Counted from the stretch's first letter, positions 34,698 to 44,742 are shown. The stretch: 64,000 nt of DNA from an uncultured Lachnospiraceae bacterium (GCA_900315735.1 ONAD01000005.1:1-64000); one strand, 5' to 3'. The notes: generated by a model from the sequence alone, not told the origin. Program-made: numbers and translations.

Positions 34698-35894
34698 ATG
34701 GTTACTTGTAGAGACGTCAATAATTTGGATCTGGATGGAGTAGAACTGCTGACAGGGGAAGTAGGACTGGACAGAGTGGTATCCTGGACATATTTTGTGC
34801 AGACAAAGCCATATGTGGATCATATGAATCCGGGCAACTTCGCACTGATAGTAGTGGATTATCTGCGGTTTGATATTGAGCAGACCTTTGAAGCAATGGT
34901 GGAACTGAATGCACTGGGAATTTCCGGGCTTGCAATATCGATTGTAGATGACCGGGAAAAGATTCCGCAGGAAATGATAGATAAGGCGGTTGAGTTGAAG
35001 CTGCCATTGTTCTATATCCGGTGGGAAGGTGCTACCTTCGTGGATATTGCACAGAGTATCGGTCAGCTGATACTGGAAACCAATATTACGAATAAGAGAA
35101 CCGGGGACTATCTATATAATCTTCTGTTTGGCTATGAAGTAAATGATAAATATATTGAAAAAATATCCAGCCAGTTTGGACTGACCTTCGACCGGGCATA
35201 CCGGGTCGGAATCATTGTAATAGACCGGAAATATGGAATCAATCTGGAGCAGGATGAGCATACCTATCTTTATTATACGGATTGTCTGAACCGGGAAGTA
35301 ATGCATATGGAAAATCACCCGATGTATATGCGTTTCTTAAATAAATTCGTGCTGCTGTTTGAGGCAACGGAGAATAAGGAGACAGAACGGCAGATTGAAC
35401 AGTTGTTAAAGGGACTGGACAGCCGTCCACAGTTTGCAGGACTGATACACAGCACCTGTATCTTAGGTGCGGCATATACCGACCCATCTGAATTTGGCAA
35501 GAGCTATCAGGAAGCGAAGAATCTGATACCAAAGAAGGATTACCTGCCGAATCCCACCAATAAGAAGGTGCTCAGTGCCAGTTCCATGGGCATTTATAAA
35601 TACATGTTTAACAGTGGAAATCAGCAGGAAATACTGGACTACTGTAATGACAAATTAAAGAAGCTTGAGATGTACGACCAGACCAATGGCGCATTTTTGG
35701 TGGAGACACTGCTGGCATATTATATGAGTGGATTTAATGTGGGAAAGACAGCAGAGGCTTTGTATATCCATCGGAATTCCCTGCAGTACCGCCTGAAGAA
35801 GATAGAAGAAATATTGGAAGTTGACCTGGAAGATTCCATGGAATATCTCGATATTGTAAACTGTATTCTGGTAAAAAGACTGATGTTTAATTAA
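34698..35894 (+). CDS. PucR-family transcriptional regulator
   Basis: A 398-residue activator/repressor. The N-terminal PucR ligand-linked domain (MVTCRDVNNLDLDGVELLTGEVGLDR...) is followed by a GGDEF-like middle and a C-terminal HTH_30 domain (ALYIHRNSLQYRLKKIEEIL, about 353-372). Family members control purine, amino acid or osmoprotectant uptake. AAAGGGAG precedes the ATG. It lies just before, and in line with, an amino acid ABC importer, which it likely regulates. An inverted repeat CAAAATGCA/TGCATTTTG (35904-35932) follows its stop and may be an operator or weak terminator. Confidence 0.88.
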   Translation: MVTCRDVNNLDLDGVELLTGEVGLDRVVSWTYFVQTKPYVDHMNPGNFALIVVDYLRFDIEQTFEAMVELNALGISGLAISIVDDREKIPQEMIDKAVELKLPLFYIRWEGATFVDIAQSIGQLILETNITNKRTGDYLYNLLFGYEVNDKYIEKISSQFGLTFDRAYRVGIIVIDRKYGINLEQDEHTYLYYTDCLNREVMHMENHPMYMRFLNKFVLLFEATENKETERQIEQLLKGLDSRPQFAGLIHSTCILGAAYTDPSEFGKSYQEAKNLIPKKDYLPNPTNKKVLSASSMGIYKYMFNSGNQQEILDYCNDKLKKLEMYDQTNGAFLVETLLAYYMSGFNVGKTAEALYIHRNSLQYRLKKIEEILEVDLEDSMEYLDIVNCILVKRLMFN

Positions 35895-35979
35895 TGCACT
35901 GTGCAAAATGCATAATCAAATTGTGCATTTTGAAAGTTGAAAAGAAGAAAAAGAAAGTATACTATACTGTCTATCAGCA

Positions 35980-36019
35980 AAGACGCTTTGAGAGAATGAA
36001 ATCTCAAGCGTCTTTTTTG
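35980..36019 (+). terminator. Terminator in the leader of the ABC importer operon
   Basis: GACGCTT-T-GAGA pairs with TCTC-AAGCGTC and is followed by T6. TATACT boxes stand near 35960, so a transcript begun there would end after about 50 bases unless read-through occurs. It lies 57 bases before the binding-protein gene and could act in attenuation. Confidence 0.65.
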
Positions 36020-36075
36020 ATACTCTAGAGAAACAAAAAGTCGGCTTCACATTTGCATTTAAGGAGGAACATATT

Positions 36076-36981
36076 ATGAATAAAAGAAAATTATTAGCAT
36101 TAGTACTGACAGGAGTTATGGCAATATCTACATTAACAGGATGTGGTTCATCAGATACAAAAACATCCGATACAGATGTGAAAACCTCAGAGACAGCAGA
36201 GACATCCGATAAGAATGTATTAAGAGTTGGAATGGAATGTGCATATGCTCCATTCAACTGGACACAGGATACGGATACAACACCGGATGGAAGCAAAGCA
36301 GTTCCGATTTATGGTTCTGACTATTATGCATATGGATATGATGTGGCAGTAGCCCAGAAGCTTGCCGATGAGATGGGAATGGATTTAGAGATTCATAAAG
36401 TAGAATGGTCCTCCATAGGAATCTCACTGGATGCCGGAGATTATGATGTAATCATTGCCGGAATGGGAAAAACAGCAGAAAGAGAAGCTTCTTATTCATT
36501 TACAGAACCATATTATTACAGAGACAACTGTATCGTAGTAAAAAAGGGAAGTGCATATGAAAATGTAAAAGGACTTTCCGATTTGGCAGGAACCGGATGT
36601 AAAGTAACAACACAGTTAGGAACAGGATGGGTACCTCTTTTAGACCAGATTGAAGGTGCAGAACAGTCGGGAAATTACGAGACAACATCCGAGTGTTTCA
36701 TGGCAATATCCAATGGCGTTGCAGATGTATGCGTTGTAGATTTGCCAACCGCACAGTCCGCAGCACTTACCAATGATGATCTTGTGATTATCCAGTTAGA
36801 TGAAGATGATTCTTTCACTGGTGATGATGAAATGGTAAATGTATGTATTGCTACCAGAAAAGATGATACCGCATTAAGAGATAAAATCCAGGATGCGATG
36901 GATGCCATTGGCTGGAATGATAAAGCCAAAATGGATGAGCTGATGGATACTGTACTGACACAGCAGCCTGCAGCAAATTAG
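36076..36981 (+). CDS. Amino acid ABC transporter substrate-binding lipoprotein
   Basis: A 301-residue SBP_bac_3 protein. The signal peptide ends in the lipobox LTGC (Cys at about residue 23), then a Ser/Thr/Asp-rich linker and the binding domain (VLRVGMECAYAPFNW..., GYDVAVAQKLADEMG, DVIIAGMGKTAEREASYSFTEPYY). Family members bind polar amino acids outside the cell. AAGGAGG is upstream. Permease and ATPase genes follow as one operon. Confidence 0.92.
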   Translation: MNKRKLLALVLTGVMAISTLTGCGSSDTKTSDTDVKTSETAETSDKNVLRVGMECAYAPFNWTQDTDTTPDGSKAVPIYGSDYYAYGYDVAVAQKLADEMGMDLEIHKVEWSSIGISLDAGDYDVIIAGMGKTAEREASYSFTEPYYYRDNCIVVKKGSAYENVKGLSDLAGTGCKVTTQLGTGWVPLLDQIEGAEQSGNYETTSECFMAISNGVADVCVVDLPTAQSAALTNDDLVIIQLDEDDSFTGDDEMVNVCIATRKDDTALRDKIQDAMDAIGWNDKAKMDELMDTVLTQQPAAN

Positions 36982-37030
36982 AAATATTTCCAGCGTAAGC
37001 TGAGTAACAGATAAAGTGAGGTAGAGAAAT

Positions 37031-37786
37031 ATGTTAATAGAAAATCCGAGTAATTCATTAGAGTGGATGATATTTTTAGCCCAGAAATATGCAAGTATGT
37101 TTATCAAAGGAACCTGGCTTACGCTGGAAATTGCTGTAATCGGAACACTGGTTGGTTTTGTATTAGGCTATATTGTCGGACTTGTAAATGATGCCAAAAT
37201 CAGCGAGGGTGATAACATTTTCAAGAAACTTCTGATGCGGCTTTTGAAAGTCATTTTTACAGTATATGTAGAAATCTTCCGTGATACTCCAATGATTGTT
37301 CAGGCGATGATTGTATACTATGGAATAAAAATGCTGGGAGTAGAAATGACACCGGTATTTGCGGGTATTGTGGTAACTGTATTAAATACCGGAGCTTACA
37401 TGGGTGAGACAGTACGTGCCGGAATCGGCTCCATTGATATGGGTCAGCGTGAAGGCGCATGGGCAATGGGAATGTCTCCATTTAAAACAATGTTGTATGT
37501 GGTATTACCACAGGCATTTAAAAATATTATCCCAGAGATGGCAAATACTTTCCTGACAAACCTGAAAATGACATCCGTATTAAATGTAATTGCAGTACAG
37601 GAACTTTTCATGGCTGCAAAAACAGTTGGAGGAAATTATTACAAATACTTCGAGTCATACCTGGTAATTGCAGTGATTTACTTTGTATTATGTTTTGTCT
37701 TTGATAAGATTTTCAAATTCATTGAAAAGAAAATGCAGGGCAAGACAGATTACGCACTGGCAATTGAGTATATGGACAATCAGTAG
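37031..37786 (+). CDS. Polar amino acid ABC transporter permease
   Basis: A 251-residue His/Glu/Gln/Arg/opine-type permease with about five membrane segments and the EAA-like loop [30 protein letters not shown] that contacts the ATPase. A single permease gene implies a homodimer. It lies between binding protein and ATPase genes. Confidence 0.92.
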   Translation: MLIENPSNSLEWMIFLAQKYASMFIKGTWLTLEIAVIGTLVGFVLGYIVGLVNDAKISEGDNIFKKLLMRLLKVIFTVYVEIFRDTPMIVQAMIVYYGIKMLGVEMTPVFAGIVVTVLNTGAYMGETVRAGIGSIDMGQREGAWAMGMSPFKTMLYVVLPQAFKNIIPEMANTFLTNLKMTSVLNVIAVQELFMAAKTVGGNYYKYFESYLVIAVIYFVLCFVFDKIFKFIEKKMQGKTDYALAIEYMDNQ

Positions 37787-37797
37787 GAGGAACGGAT

Positions 37798-38538
37798 ATG
37801 GGAGAGACAGTAATTTCAATTAAAGATTTGAGCAAATCATTTGGAGACCATGAGGTTTTAAGAAAAATAGATATTGATATAGAAGCAGGAGAAATTATCT
37901 GTATAGTGGGTTCCTCCGGTTCCGGAAAGTCAACGCTGCTGCGGTGTATTAACAAACTGGAGCGGCAGACCTCCGGTAAAATCCTTTACCATAATAAGGA
38001 AGTTCGGAATGTACAGAAGGACATCAATGAGTATCGTTCCAAAGTGGGAATGGTATTCCAGTCCTTTAACCTTTTTAATAATATGACGGTATTACAGAAC
38101 TGTATGCTCTGCACCAGAAAGGTGCTTCATATTTCCAAAGAAGAAGCCTTTAAACGGGCAATCACACATTTGAAGGATGTAGGAATGGCACCTTATATCA
38201 ATGCAAAACCGGCACAGCTTTCCGGTGGCCAGAAGCAGAGAGTTGCTATTGCAAGGTCCCTTTGCATGAATCCGGAAGTCCTGCTTTTCGATGAGCCGAC
38301 TTCCGCACTGGATCCGGAGATGGTAGGAGAAGTATTAAATGTTATGAAAGAACTTGCCAAAACAGGACTTACAATGATTATTGTTACCCATGAAATGGCA
38401 TTTGCAAGGGATGTGTCCACCAGAACCATTTTCATGGATTCCGGCTTTGTGGCAGAGGATGCAGCTCCATCCGAACTGTTTACCAATCCAAAGAATCCGA
38501 GAACACGGGAATTCTTGAGTCGTTATTTAGCAGGTTAA
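37798..38538 (+). CDS. Amino acid ABC transporter ATP-binding protein
   Basis: A 246-residue ABC ATPase of the GlnQ/HisP type: Walker [10 protein letters not shown] (about 38-46), Q-loop VFQSFNLF, signature [15 protein letters not shown], Walker [14 protein letters not shown]-loop VTHEM. It energises the importer encoded just upstream. AGGAGG precedes the ATG. Confidence 0.94.
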   Translation: MGETVISIKDLSKSFGDHEVLRKIDIDIEAGEIICIVGSSGSGKSTLLRCINKLERQTSGKILYHNKEVRNVQKDINEYRSKVGMVFQSFNLFNNMTVLQNCMLCTRKVLHISKEEAFKRAITHLKDVGMAPYINAKPAQLSGGQKQRVAIARSLCMNPEVLLFDEPTSALDPEMVGEVLNVMKELAKTGLTMIIVTHEMAFARDVSTRTIFMDSGFVAEDAAPSELFTNPKNPRTREFLSRYLAG

Positions 38539-38553
38539 AGGAGGACAGAAAAT

Positions 38554-39219
38554 ATGGAGAATTTTGTAATAACCTTTGCAAGAGGATTCGGAACAGGCGG
38601 AAAAGCAATTGCTTCCCAGCTGGCAAAAGAGTTAGGGATTCACTGCTATGAGAACCGAATCTTAACACTGGCAAGCCAGCTCAGCGGACTGGACGAAAAT
38701 ATTTTTCAGGAAGTAAATGAAAAAATGCGTGAGACCAGCGGATTTTCCAGCTTTTTGAGAGGGCTGCCAAGGTCAAGACGCTATATTTCCAGAAATGAAA
38801 AGTTCGTATCGGACGATAAATTGTTTGAATACCAGAGTGAGATTATCAAAGATTTAGCAGAAAAAGAGTCCTGCGTCATCGTCGGAAAGTGTGCCGATTA
38901 TGTACTGAAGGGCAAGCCAAATGTGGTAAGCATCTACATTGAGGCACCGAGGGCATTCTGTGTGAACCGCACTATGGAAAATATGGGCGTAACGGAAGAA
39001 GTTGCTAATGCAACCATAGAGCGGACCGATAAATTCCGTGCAGATTATTATGAATATTATACCCACGGAAATTACTGGACGAACCCGGTCAATTATGATA
39101 TGACATTAAACAGTGAGCGGGTTGGCGTGCAGAATTGTGTAAAAACCATTGAGCAGTACCTGATTATCAAGGGGTTGATTACCCCGGATATGATACATCC
39201 GGCAGGAGAATTAAAATAA
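38554..39219 (+). CDS. Cytidylate kinase-like protein
   Basis: A 221-residue protein of the cytidylate kinase-like family (PF13189 type). The P-loop region is ARGFGTGGKAIASQLA, without the usual GKS/T, so the nucleotide substrate is uncertain. SCVIVGKCADYVL and a DKFRADYYEYYT region match the family. It is 15 bases after the importer ATPase and so part of the operon. A second family member is at 44969. A role in signalling or in processing the imported compound is possible but unproven. Confidence 0.8.
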   Translation: MENFVITFARGFGTGGKAIASQLAKELGIHCYENRILTLASQLSGLDENIFQEVNEKMRETSGFSSFLRGLPRSRRYISRNEKFVSDDKLFEYQSEIIKDLAEKESCVIVGKCADYVLKGKPNVVSIYIEAPRAFCVNRTMENMGVTEEVANATIERTDKFRADYYEYYTHGNYWTNPVNYDMTLNSERVGVQNCVKTIEQYLIIKGLITPDMIHPAGELK

Positions 39220-39285
39220 GAGTTCGGGATAAGAGCTTGAAATAAAAGTTCGAAATAAAAGTTCGAAATAAACGTTCAAAATAAG
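39208..39285 (+). repeat. Six 13-base tandem repeats
   Basis: Starting in the last codons of the preceding gene, the unit xxTTxxAAATAAR is repeated six times (39208, 39221, 39234, 39247, 39260, 39273). The fourth and fifth units (AGTTCGAAATAAA) are identical. Function unknown. Confidence 0.8.
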
Positions 39286-39315
39286 AACAGAGTTGGAAAA
39301 ATAGAAAAGATAGAA

Positions 39316-39356
39316 AAAAGCAGGAACACCGAAACTGGAACGGAGCTCCTGCTTTT
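39316..39356 (+). terminator. Terminator of the importer operon
   Basis: A perfect ten-base stem AAAAGCAGGA (39316-39325) with TCCTGCTTTT (39347-39356) followed by ATTT. It closes the transcript after the cytidylate kinase-like gene. Confidence 0.75.
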
Positions 39357-39360
39357 ATTT

Positions 39361-39510
39361 GCGCGAGTAGCGAGAAAAATCGCATGCTTGCATGCAGATT
39401 TGGCGAGCACCGTGATAACTCGAGAAACTCGCAAAGCGTGTTTCTCGTAGTTTGCGCGAGTAGCGAGAAAAATCAGATGCTTGCAAAGCGTGTTTCCTGT
39501 AGTTTTATTG
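39361..39510 (+). repeat. REP-like dispersed hairpin elements
   Basis: GCGCGAGTAGCGAGAAAAAT occurs at 39361 and 39454, and the hairpin CGAGAAACTCGC-AAA-GCGTGTTTCTCG at 39421-39447, with a decayed copy at 39481-39500. Related pieces occur at 43411-43440 and 62663-62681. They sit only between genes. The rest of the gap before the kinase gene at 39569 holds no other feature. Confidence 0.7.
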
Positions 39511-39568
39511 CGAACAGGTCGGATTTTATATATAATGAAGTATAAAAATAATTCTGGGAGAAGAATTT

Positions 39569-42208
39569 ATGGAAACGGGAATGATTACAACCGTGCTTTT
39601 GGTAGCATGTGCAACCATCTGCATTGGTGTTGGTATTTTTTACTATTTTATAAACAATACGAAAAACAAGGGGCAGCTCTGCATCCTGCTTCTGGGGATT
39701 GGAGGAGGAATTTGGGCACTGGGTTCGGCATTATATGGAAACTGTACGGATGACAGGCTTGCGCAGAATTTCTTTTGCATGACAATCATGGGATTTAATC
39801 TCTATGTAATTGCAACGGTAATTTATACAGCTTGCCTGATTGAAATCAGGATAAAGGGCTTTCGTCTGATGGCGGGACTGGGAATCCTGACTTCTATTGT
39901 AGATGGACTTTCTTTTGGAAGTATGCAGATTCGTCATTTTTACCGGATAAATGGAAGAACCTGTTTTACCACAGAATTTCATGGGATTGTCTTTTACCAC
40001 TGGATGTATATTTTATTGTGCTTTTTGTTCTGCATCTATATGGCAGTATGCTGGTCGAAGAAAACCATGCGCAAAAGCCTGAGAAAATATGTGGCGTACA
40101 TTGTTTTGGGAAATACGATTATGTTTCTTTCTACAATCCCTGATACGTTACTTCCGTTTTACGGAATCAAGTCCTATCCAAGCTCTGGCTATGGTGTAAC
40201 GATTTCATTTCTGGTGACTGTATTTTTCAGTATCAAATATGAAACCTTTGGAATATCCAGACTGACGGTTTCAGATTATCTTTTCAGCCAGATTGATTAT
40301 GGGGTGCTGGTATATGACTATCAGAGAAATCTTATTTTGCGTAATGCGAATGCAGACCTTTTATTTGGGATGAATGTGGAACAGCCTTTTGAAGAACTGG
40401 TAGCCTGCGAGGGCGAAAAGGAAGAATTTGCAGAACAGCTTTATCAGGGAAAATTAGAGCACTGCAAGGTAAAATGTCTGCAGGGCAATCAGATTTTGTC
40501 GGTGACATCTTCGATGGTCTGCGATGAATATGGTGAGATGCAAAATACTATCGTAACACTGGTAGATATTACTTATGAAGAAGAACTTTTAGAACGGCTT
40601 CGGGTGTCTGACCGGGCAAAGACCGATTTCCTTACGAATATGTCCCATGAAATCCGTACGCCGATCAATGGCATTATGGGAATGAACAGTCTCCTGCTCC
40701 GGCAGATTGATACACTGCCAAGAGAGAAGATTGCAGAATATGCAGGAAATATGCAGCGGGCCAGCAGAACCTTGCTTGCCATTGTAAATGACATTTTGGA
40801 CATTTCTAAAATCGAATCCGGAAAGATGGAGCTGCTTTGCGAGGGTTATGAACTGGCATCTCTTATCAATGACTGCTATACGATAGTTGCCTCTAACTGC
40901 AAGAAAAAGAATCTGGATCTGTATATGGAAATTGATGAGAATCTTCCATCCATTTTATATGGGGATGATGTCCGCATCCGCCAGATAGTAAATAATTTCC
41001 TGTCCAATGCAGTGAAATATACCAAGCGTGGTCATGTTATTTTAAGAATTTCCTATAGCAGGATAGATGAGGAAAATATCAACCTGCGCATTGATGTAAA
41101 AGACAGTGGAATTGGAATCCAGAAGAAGGATATGGAGAATCTTTTCCAGAATTTCACAAGGTTAGAAGAGCATAAGAACCGCAATATCGAAGGAACCGGA
41201 CTGGGACTGAGTCTGACGAAGCGTCTGGTAGATATGATGCACGGAGAAGTGCTGGTAGAAAGTCAGTATGGTGAAGGATCAACATTTACCGCAATCATAC
41301 CGCAGAAGGTCATCTGTGAAGATGGCATTGGTGATATGAAACAGATTTTTGAAAACTATGAACTTTCTGCCGGTGCCATGATGCCAGTGCCTCAGTTTGC
41401 CGGCGTGCATATTCTTGTGGTGGATGATATGGAAATGAATCGTATCGTGGCAAAGGAGATGCTGCTGCAGACCGGTGCAATCGTGGATGTGGCAGGCAGT
41501 GGGGAAGAAGGGCTGACTCTGATGAAGGAGCAGCATTATGACCTTATTTTCATGGATCAGATGATGCCGGATATGGATGGCATTGCCACCTTTGCGGAGA
41601 TGAAGCGAATTAATCATCAGAATAAAACTACACCAGTAATTGCTATGACAGCCAATGCCGTAAAGGGAGCGAAGGAAATGTATCTGCAGCATGGATTTGC
41701 GGATTATATTTCAAAGCCGATTTTCGAAGAAAAAATGTGGAAGATACTGGAACGTTTTCTGGCAGACAAGCAGACGGATATGAAGGCAGAGCATAAGATT
41801 GCAGCAGAAGAAGTCGTTGAGATAGAAGAAAGTTTTGGAACAGAAGAAAATAAGAAATCATTGCAGGAGCGTTTCCCATATCTTGATACGAAGCAGGGAA
41901 TGTCCGTATGCATGGGAGATGAAGCGTTTTATTTTAAGATATTAAAAGTCTATCTGAAAGATGAGATGGTGGATACTCTGCAGCAGGATTATGAGGAAGG
42001 GGACTGGGCGCAGTATCAGATTCATGTGCATGGATTGAAAAATGTGTCTGCGAATATCGGAGCCATGGAGTTGTCTGAGCAGTTTAAGGGATTAGAGTAT
42101 GCCATCAAGAATCGTGACATTCCGGATACGGATTATATCCGAAGTCATCATGATGAGGTGATGGAGGCGTACCAGGAGCTGTTGCGACGGCTGGAGCGGG
42201 ACGTCTGA
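39569..42208 (+). CDS. Hybrid sensor histidine kinase with receiver and Hpt domains
   Basis: An 879-residue membrane kinase. Seven predicted membrane helices (about 1-225, 7TM histidine kinase N-terminal type), a PAS-like part (about 230-340), HisKA with the phospho-acceptor in MSHEIRTPINGIMG, HATPase (NNFLSNAVKY, DSGIGI, GTGLGL), receiver domain (VVDDMEMN, phospho-Asp in DLIFMDQMMPDMDG, Lys in ISKPI) and a C-terminal Hpt domain with HVHGLKN. All phosphorelay parts but a final DNA-binding regulator are in one chain; none is encoded next to it. Ligand unknown. Confidence 0.92.
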   Translation: METGMITTVLLVACATICIGVGIFYYFINNTKNKGQLCILLLGIGGGIWALGSALYGNCTDDRLAQNFFCMTIMGFNLYVIATVIYTACLIEIRIKGFRLMAGLGILTSIVDGLSFGSMQIRHFYRINGRTCFTTEFHGIVFYHWMYILLCFLFCIYMAVCWSKKTMRKSLRKYVAYIVLGNTIMFLSTIPDTLLPFYGIKSYPSSGYGVTISFLVTVFFSIKYETFGISRLTVSDYLFSQIDYGVLVYDYQRNLILRNANADLLFGMNVEQPFEELVACEGEKEEFAEQLYQGKLEHCKVKCLQGNQILSVTSSMVCDEYGEMQNTIVTLVDITYEEELLERLRVSDRAKTDFLTNMSHEIRTPINGIMGMNSLLLRQIDTLPREKIAEYAGNMQRASRTLLAIVNDILDISKIESGKMELLCEGYELASLINDCYTIVASNCKKKNLDLYMEIDENLPSILYGDDVRIRQIVNNFLSNAVKYTKRGHVILRISYSRIDEENINLRIDVKDSGIGIQKKDMENLFQNFTRLEEHKNRNIEGTGLGLSLTKRLVDMMHGEVLVESQYGEGSTFTAIIPQKVICEDGIGDMKQIFENYELSAGAMMPVPQFAGVHILVVDDMEMNRIVAKEMLLQTGAIVDVAGSGEEGLTLMKEQHYDLIFMDQMMPDMDGIATFAEMKRINHQNKTTPVIAMTANAVKGAKEMYLQHGFADYISKPIFEEKMWKILERFLADKQTDMKAEHKIAAEEVVEIEESFGTEENKKSLQERFPYLDTKQGMSVCMGDEAFYFKILKVYLKDEMVDTLQQDYEEGDWAQYQIHVHGLKNVSANIGAMELSEQFKGLEYAIKNRDIPDTDYIRSHHDEVMEAYQELLRRLERDV

Positions 42209-42224
42209 GAAGGAGGAAGAAAAC

Positions 42225-43169
42225 ATGGTAAAAATCGACTTAATTACCGGCTTTTTAGGTTCCGGTAAAACAACATTTATAAGAAAATACGCCCAGTATC
42301 TGATGGAACAGGGCATGAATATTGGAATCTTAGAGAATGATTATGGCGCAGTAAATGTGGACATGATGCTGCTGCAAGATTTGATGGGAGATAACTGTGA
42401 GTTGGAAATGGTAGCCGGAGGCTGTGATAAGGACTGCCACAGAAGACGTTTTAAGACAAAGTTAATTGCCATGGGCATGTGCGGATATGACAGGGTGCTG
42501 GTGGAGCCATCCGGAATTTTTGATGTGGACGAATTCTTTGATGCATTGCGGGAAGAACCGCTGGATCAGTGGTATGAGATTGGAAATGTAATTGCAATCG
42601 TAGATGCCAAGCTGGAAAAAGAACTGTCCGATGAGGCAGATTTTATTCTGGCATCAGAGGTGGCAGATACAGGCTGCATTTTATTGAGCCATGCCGATGA
42701 AGCTACAGAAGAAGAAATGGATGCAACGGTTGTACACCTCAATGAAGCCTTGGAGAAAATTCACTGTGAGAGAAAACTGGAAAAAGAGATTCTGCGTAAG
42801 AGTACACCGCAGCTTACTTCGGAAGATTTGCATCGGATTATGAGCAGTGGCTATGTAATGGAAAATTATGAGAAAATGGATCTGGAGGAACACTCCGGCT
42901 TCGAGTCACAGTATTTTATGAATGTACCGATGACGGCAGAACAATTGCAGAAGGTCGCAAAAGAAATCTTAGAAGACAGTTCCTGCGGAGCAGTATTTCG
43001 GATTAAGGGATTTATAAAAGCAGAAGATAATTCCTGGATACAACTCAATGCTACCCACAACGGAGTGCGGATGGAACCGATTCAGGAAGGTCAGGAAGTT
43101 ATTATTGTAATCGGAGAGCATTTACAGCGGGATAGAATCGAAACATATATCGGAGCGGAGAGTGTATAA
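42225..43169 (+). CDS. CobW/P47K-family GTP-binding protein
   Basis: A 314-residue G3E-family GTPase with Walker A GFLGSGKTT (about 8-16), EPSG Walker B and a C-terminal CobW_C domain. The usual GCxCC metal-binding motif is replaced by GGCDKDCHRR, so two Cys remain. The family inserts or carries metals such as zinc or cobalt for enzymes. It lies 16 bases after the kinase gene and may be co-expressed. Possible clients include the iron-containing dehydrogenase at 47162, but this is inference. Confidence 0.85.
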   Translation: MVKIDLITGFLGSGKTTFIRKYAQYLMEQGMNIGILENDYGAVNVDMMLLQDLMGDNCELEMVAGGCDKDCHRRRFKTKLIAMGMCGYDRVLVEPSGIFDVDEFFDALREEPLDQWYEIGNVIAIVDAKLEKELSDEADFILASEVADTGCILLSHADEATEEEMDATVVHLNEALEKIHCERKLEKEILRKSTPQLTSEDLHRIMSSGYVMENYEKMDLEEHSGFESQYFMNVPMTAEQLQKVAKEILEDSSCGAVFRIKGFIKAEDNSWIQLNATHNGVRMEPIQEGQEVIIVIGEHLQRDRIETYIGAESV

Positions 43170-43314
43170 AGTCAAAACGATACTATAGTGTACGAATGGA
43201 TAATACAAATGTGCATTATAATACACAAAAACATACAATATATTCTATTGATTCTCACAAATAGACTGAAAAAAGCAGAAAAAACAGGAAAATACAACTT
43301 TTTGTAAAAAAATA

Positions 43315-43343
43315 TTGACAGAGCAAAACAGACGTGATATTGT
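43315..43343 (+). promoter_or_regulatory. Promoter of the aminotransferase gene
   Basis: TTGACA (43315-43320), 17-base spacer, TATTGT (43338-43343). The 145 bases before it, after the CobW-type gene, are AT-rich without other visible signals. Confidence 0.7.
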
Positions 43344-43376
43344 ATAACTGTTCAAAATAATAGACAAACAAAAGCG

Positions 43377-43409
43377 AAGGCGCTTACCAATCGGTAAGTG
43401 CCTTTTTTT
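43377..43409 (+). terminator. Terminator in the aminotransferase leader
   Basis: AAGGCGCTTACC-AATC-GGTAAGTGCCTT (one mismatch) followed by T7. It lies between the promoter at 43315 and the start codon at 43525, so transcription of the gene needs read-through, an arrangement like that before the importer operon (35980). Confidence 0.75.
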
Positions 43410-43410
43410 C

Positions 43411-43440
43411 GCTAGAAACTCGCAAAGCGTGTTTCTCGAG
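43411..43440 (+). repeat. REP-like hairpin copy
   Basis: GAAACTCGCAAAGCGTGTTTCTCG with flanking GCTA, nearly identical to the hairpin at 39421-39447. Confidence 0.7.
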
Positions 43441-43524
43441 TAGTGTGAAAGTCTATTGAACAAAACAAACCGGTTTAAAGAGAAAACAAAAAAGAGTAAA
43501 GAATATGTCAAGGAGGATTCGATT

Positions 43525-44742
43525 ATGAAATTAAAAGACACAGGATTAAGCGTACAGGACATTAAAGATAAAGTAAATAAATATATGATTGAGACTTATG
43601 AGCGTTTCGATTTTCTGGCTGAGACAGCAGAAGGAATGTATCTCTATGATGAGAACGGAACACCGTATCTTGACTTCTATGCAGGAATCGCTGTAAACAA
43701 TGCAGGAAACCGTAACCCGAAGGTAGTAGCAGCAGTCAAAGATCAGGTAGACGATATCATGCATACCTTCAACTATCCGTATACCATTCCACAGGCACTG
43801 TTAGCAGAAAAAGTTTGTAAGACCCTTGGCATGGACAAAATTTTCTACCAGAACTCCGGTACAGAAGCAAACGAAGCAATGATTAAAATGGCACGTAAAT
43901 ATGGAATTGAAAAATACGGTCCAAACAAATATCATATCGTAACTGCTAAAATGGGATTCCACGGAAGAACATTTGGAGCAATGTCAGCAACCGGTCAGCC
44001 GGGAAATGGCTGCCAGGTAGGATTCGGACCAATGACCTACGGATTCTCCTATGCACCATACAATGACCTGGAAGCATTTAAAAATGCATGTACCGAAAAT
44101 ACAATCGCAATCATGATTGAGCCGGTACAGGGCGAAGGCGGAGTACATCCGGCAACCATGGAATTCATGAAAGGCTTAAGAGAGTTCTGTGATGAGAAAG
44201 GAATGCTCTTATTGTTAGATGAGGTACAGACCGGATGGTGCAGAACCGGTGCAGTAATGTCTTATATGAATTATGGCGTAAAACCGGATATCGTATCTAT
44301 GGCAAAAGGTCTTGGCGGCGGAATGCCAATCGGTGCAATCTGTGCAACAGAAGAGGTTGCCAAAGCATTTACTCCTGGTTCTCACGGAACAACCTTTGGT
44401 GGACACCCAATCAGCTGTGCAGCAGCTTTGGCTGAGGTAGGAGAGCTCTTAGACAATGACCTGGCTGGAAATGCAAAGAAAATGGGAGACTATTTCTCAG
44501 CAAAATTGGAAAAATTACCACATGTGAAAGAAGTAAGACATCAGGGCTTATTAGTTGGTGTAGAATTTGATGATACCATTTCCGGTGTGGAAGTAAAACA
44601 TGGCTGCTTAGACAGAAAACTTCTGATTACAGCCATTGGTGCACATGTCATTCGTATGGTACCACCACTTATCGTATCCGCAGAAGAATGTGATAAAGCA
44701 TATGCAATCATTGAAGAGACCGTAAAATCACTGGAAAAATAA
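43525..44742 (+). CDS. Class III PLP-dependent aminotransferase (acetylornithine/GABA type)
   Basis: A 405-residue aminotransferase. PLP-binding motifs: NSGTEANEAMIKMAR, FHGRTFGAMSATGQ, EPVQGEGG, LLLDEVQTGWCRTG and the Schiff-base lysine in MAKGLGGGMPIGA. It would move the distal amino group of an omega-amino acid or diamine to 2-oxoglutarate. Sequence is closest in look to ArgD/GabT-like enzymes; no other arginine synthesis genes are near, while a permease and a reductase of aldehydes are. The start at 43525 has AAGGAGG upstream and replaces a longer frame through the leader. Confidence 0.87.
   Translation: MKLKDTGLSVQDIKDKVNKYMIETYERFDFLAETAEGMYLYDENGTPYLDFYAGIAVNNAGNRNPKVVAAVKDQVDDIMHTFNYPYTIPQALLAEKVCKTLGMDKIFYQNSGTEANEAMIKMARKYGIEKYGPNKYHIVTAKMGFHGRTFGAMSATGQPGNGCQVGFGPMTYGFSYAPYNDLEAFKNACTENTIAIMIEPVQGEGGVHPATMEFMKGLREFCDEKGMLLLLDEVQTGWCRTGAVMSYMNYGVKPDIVSMAKGLGGGMPIGAICATEEVAKAFTPGSHGTTFGGHPISCAAALAEVGELLDNDLAGNAKKMGDYFSAKLEKLPHVKEVRHQGLLVGVEFDDTISGVEVKHGCLDRKLLITAIGAHVIRMVPPLIVSAEECDKAYAIIEETVKSLEK

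Noticed and set aside
35900-36075. T-box or other amino acid riboswitch before the ABC importer
   Set aside because: The leader is only about 110 bases with one hairpin and no T-box sequence.
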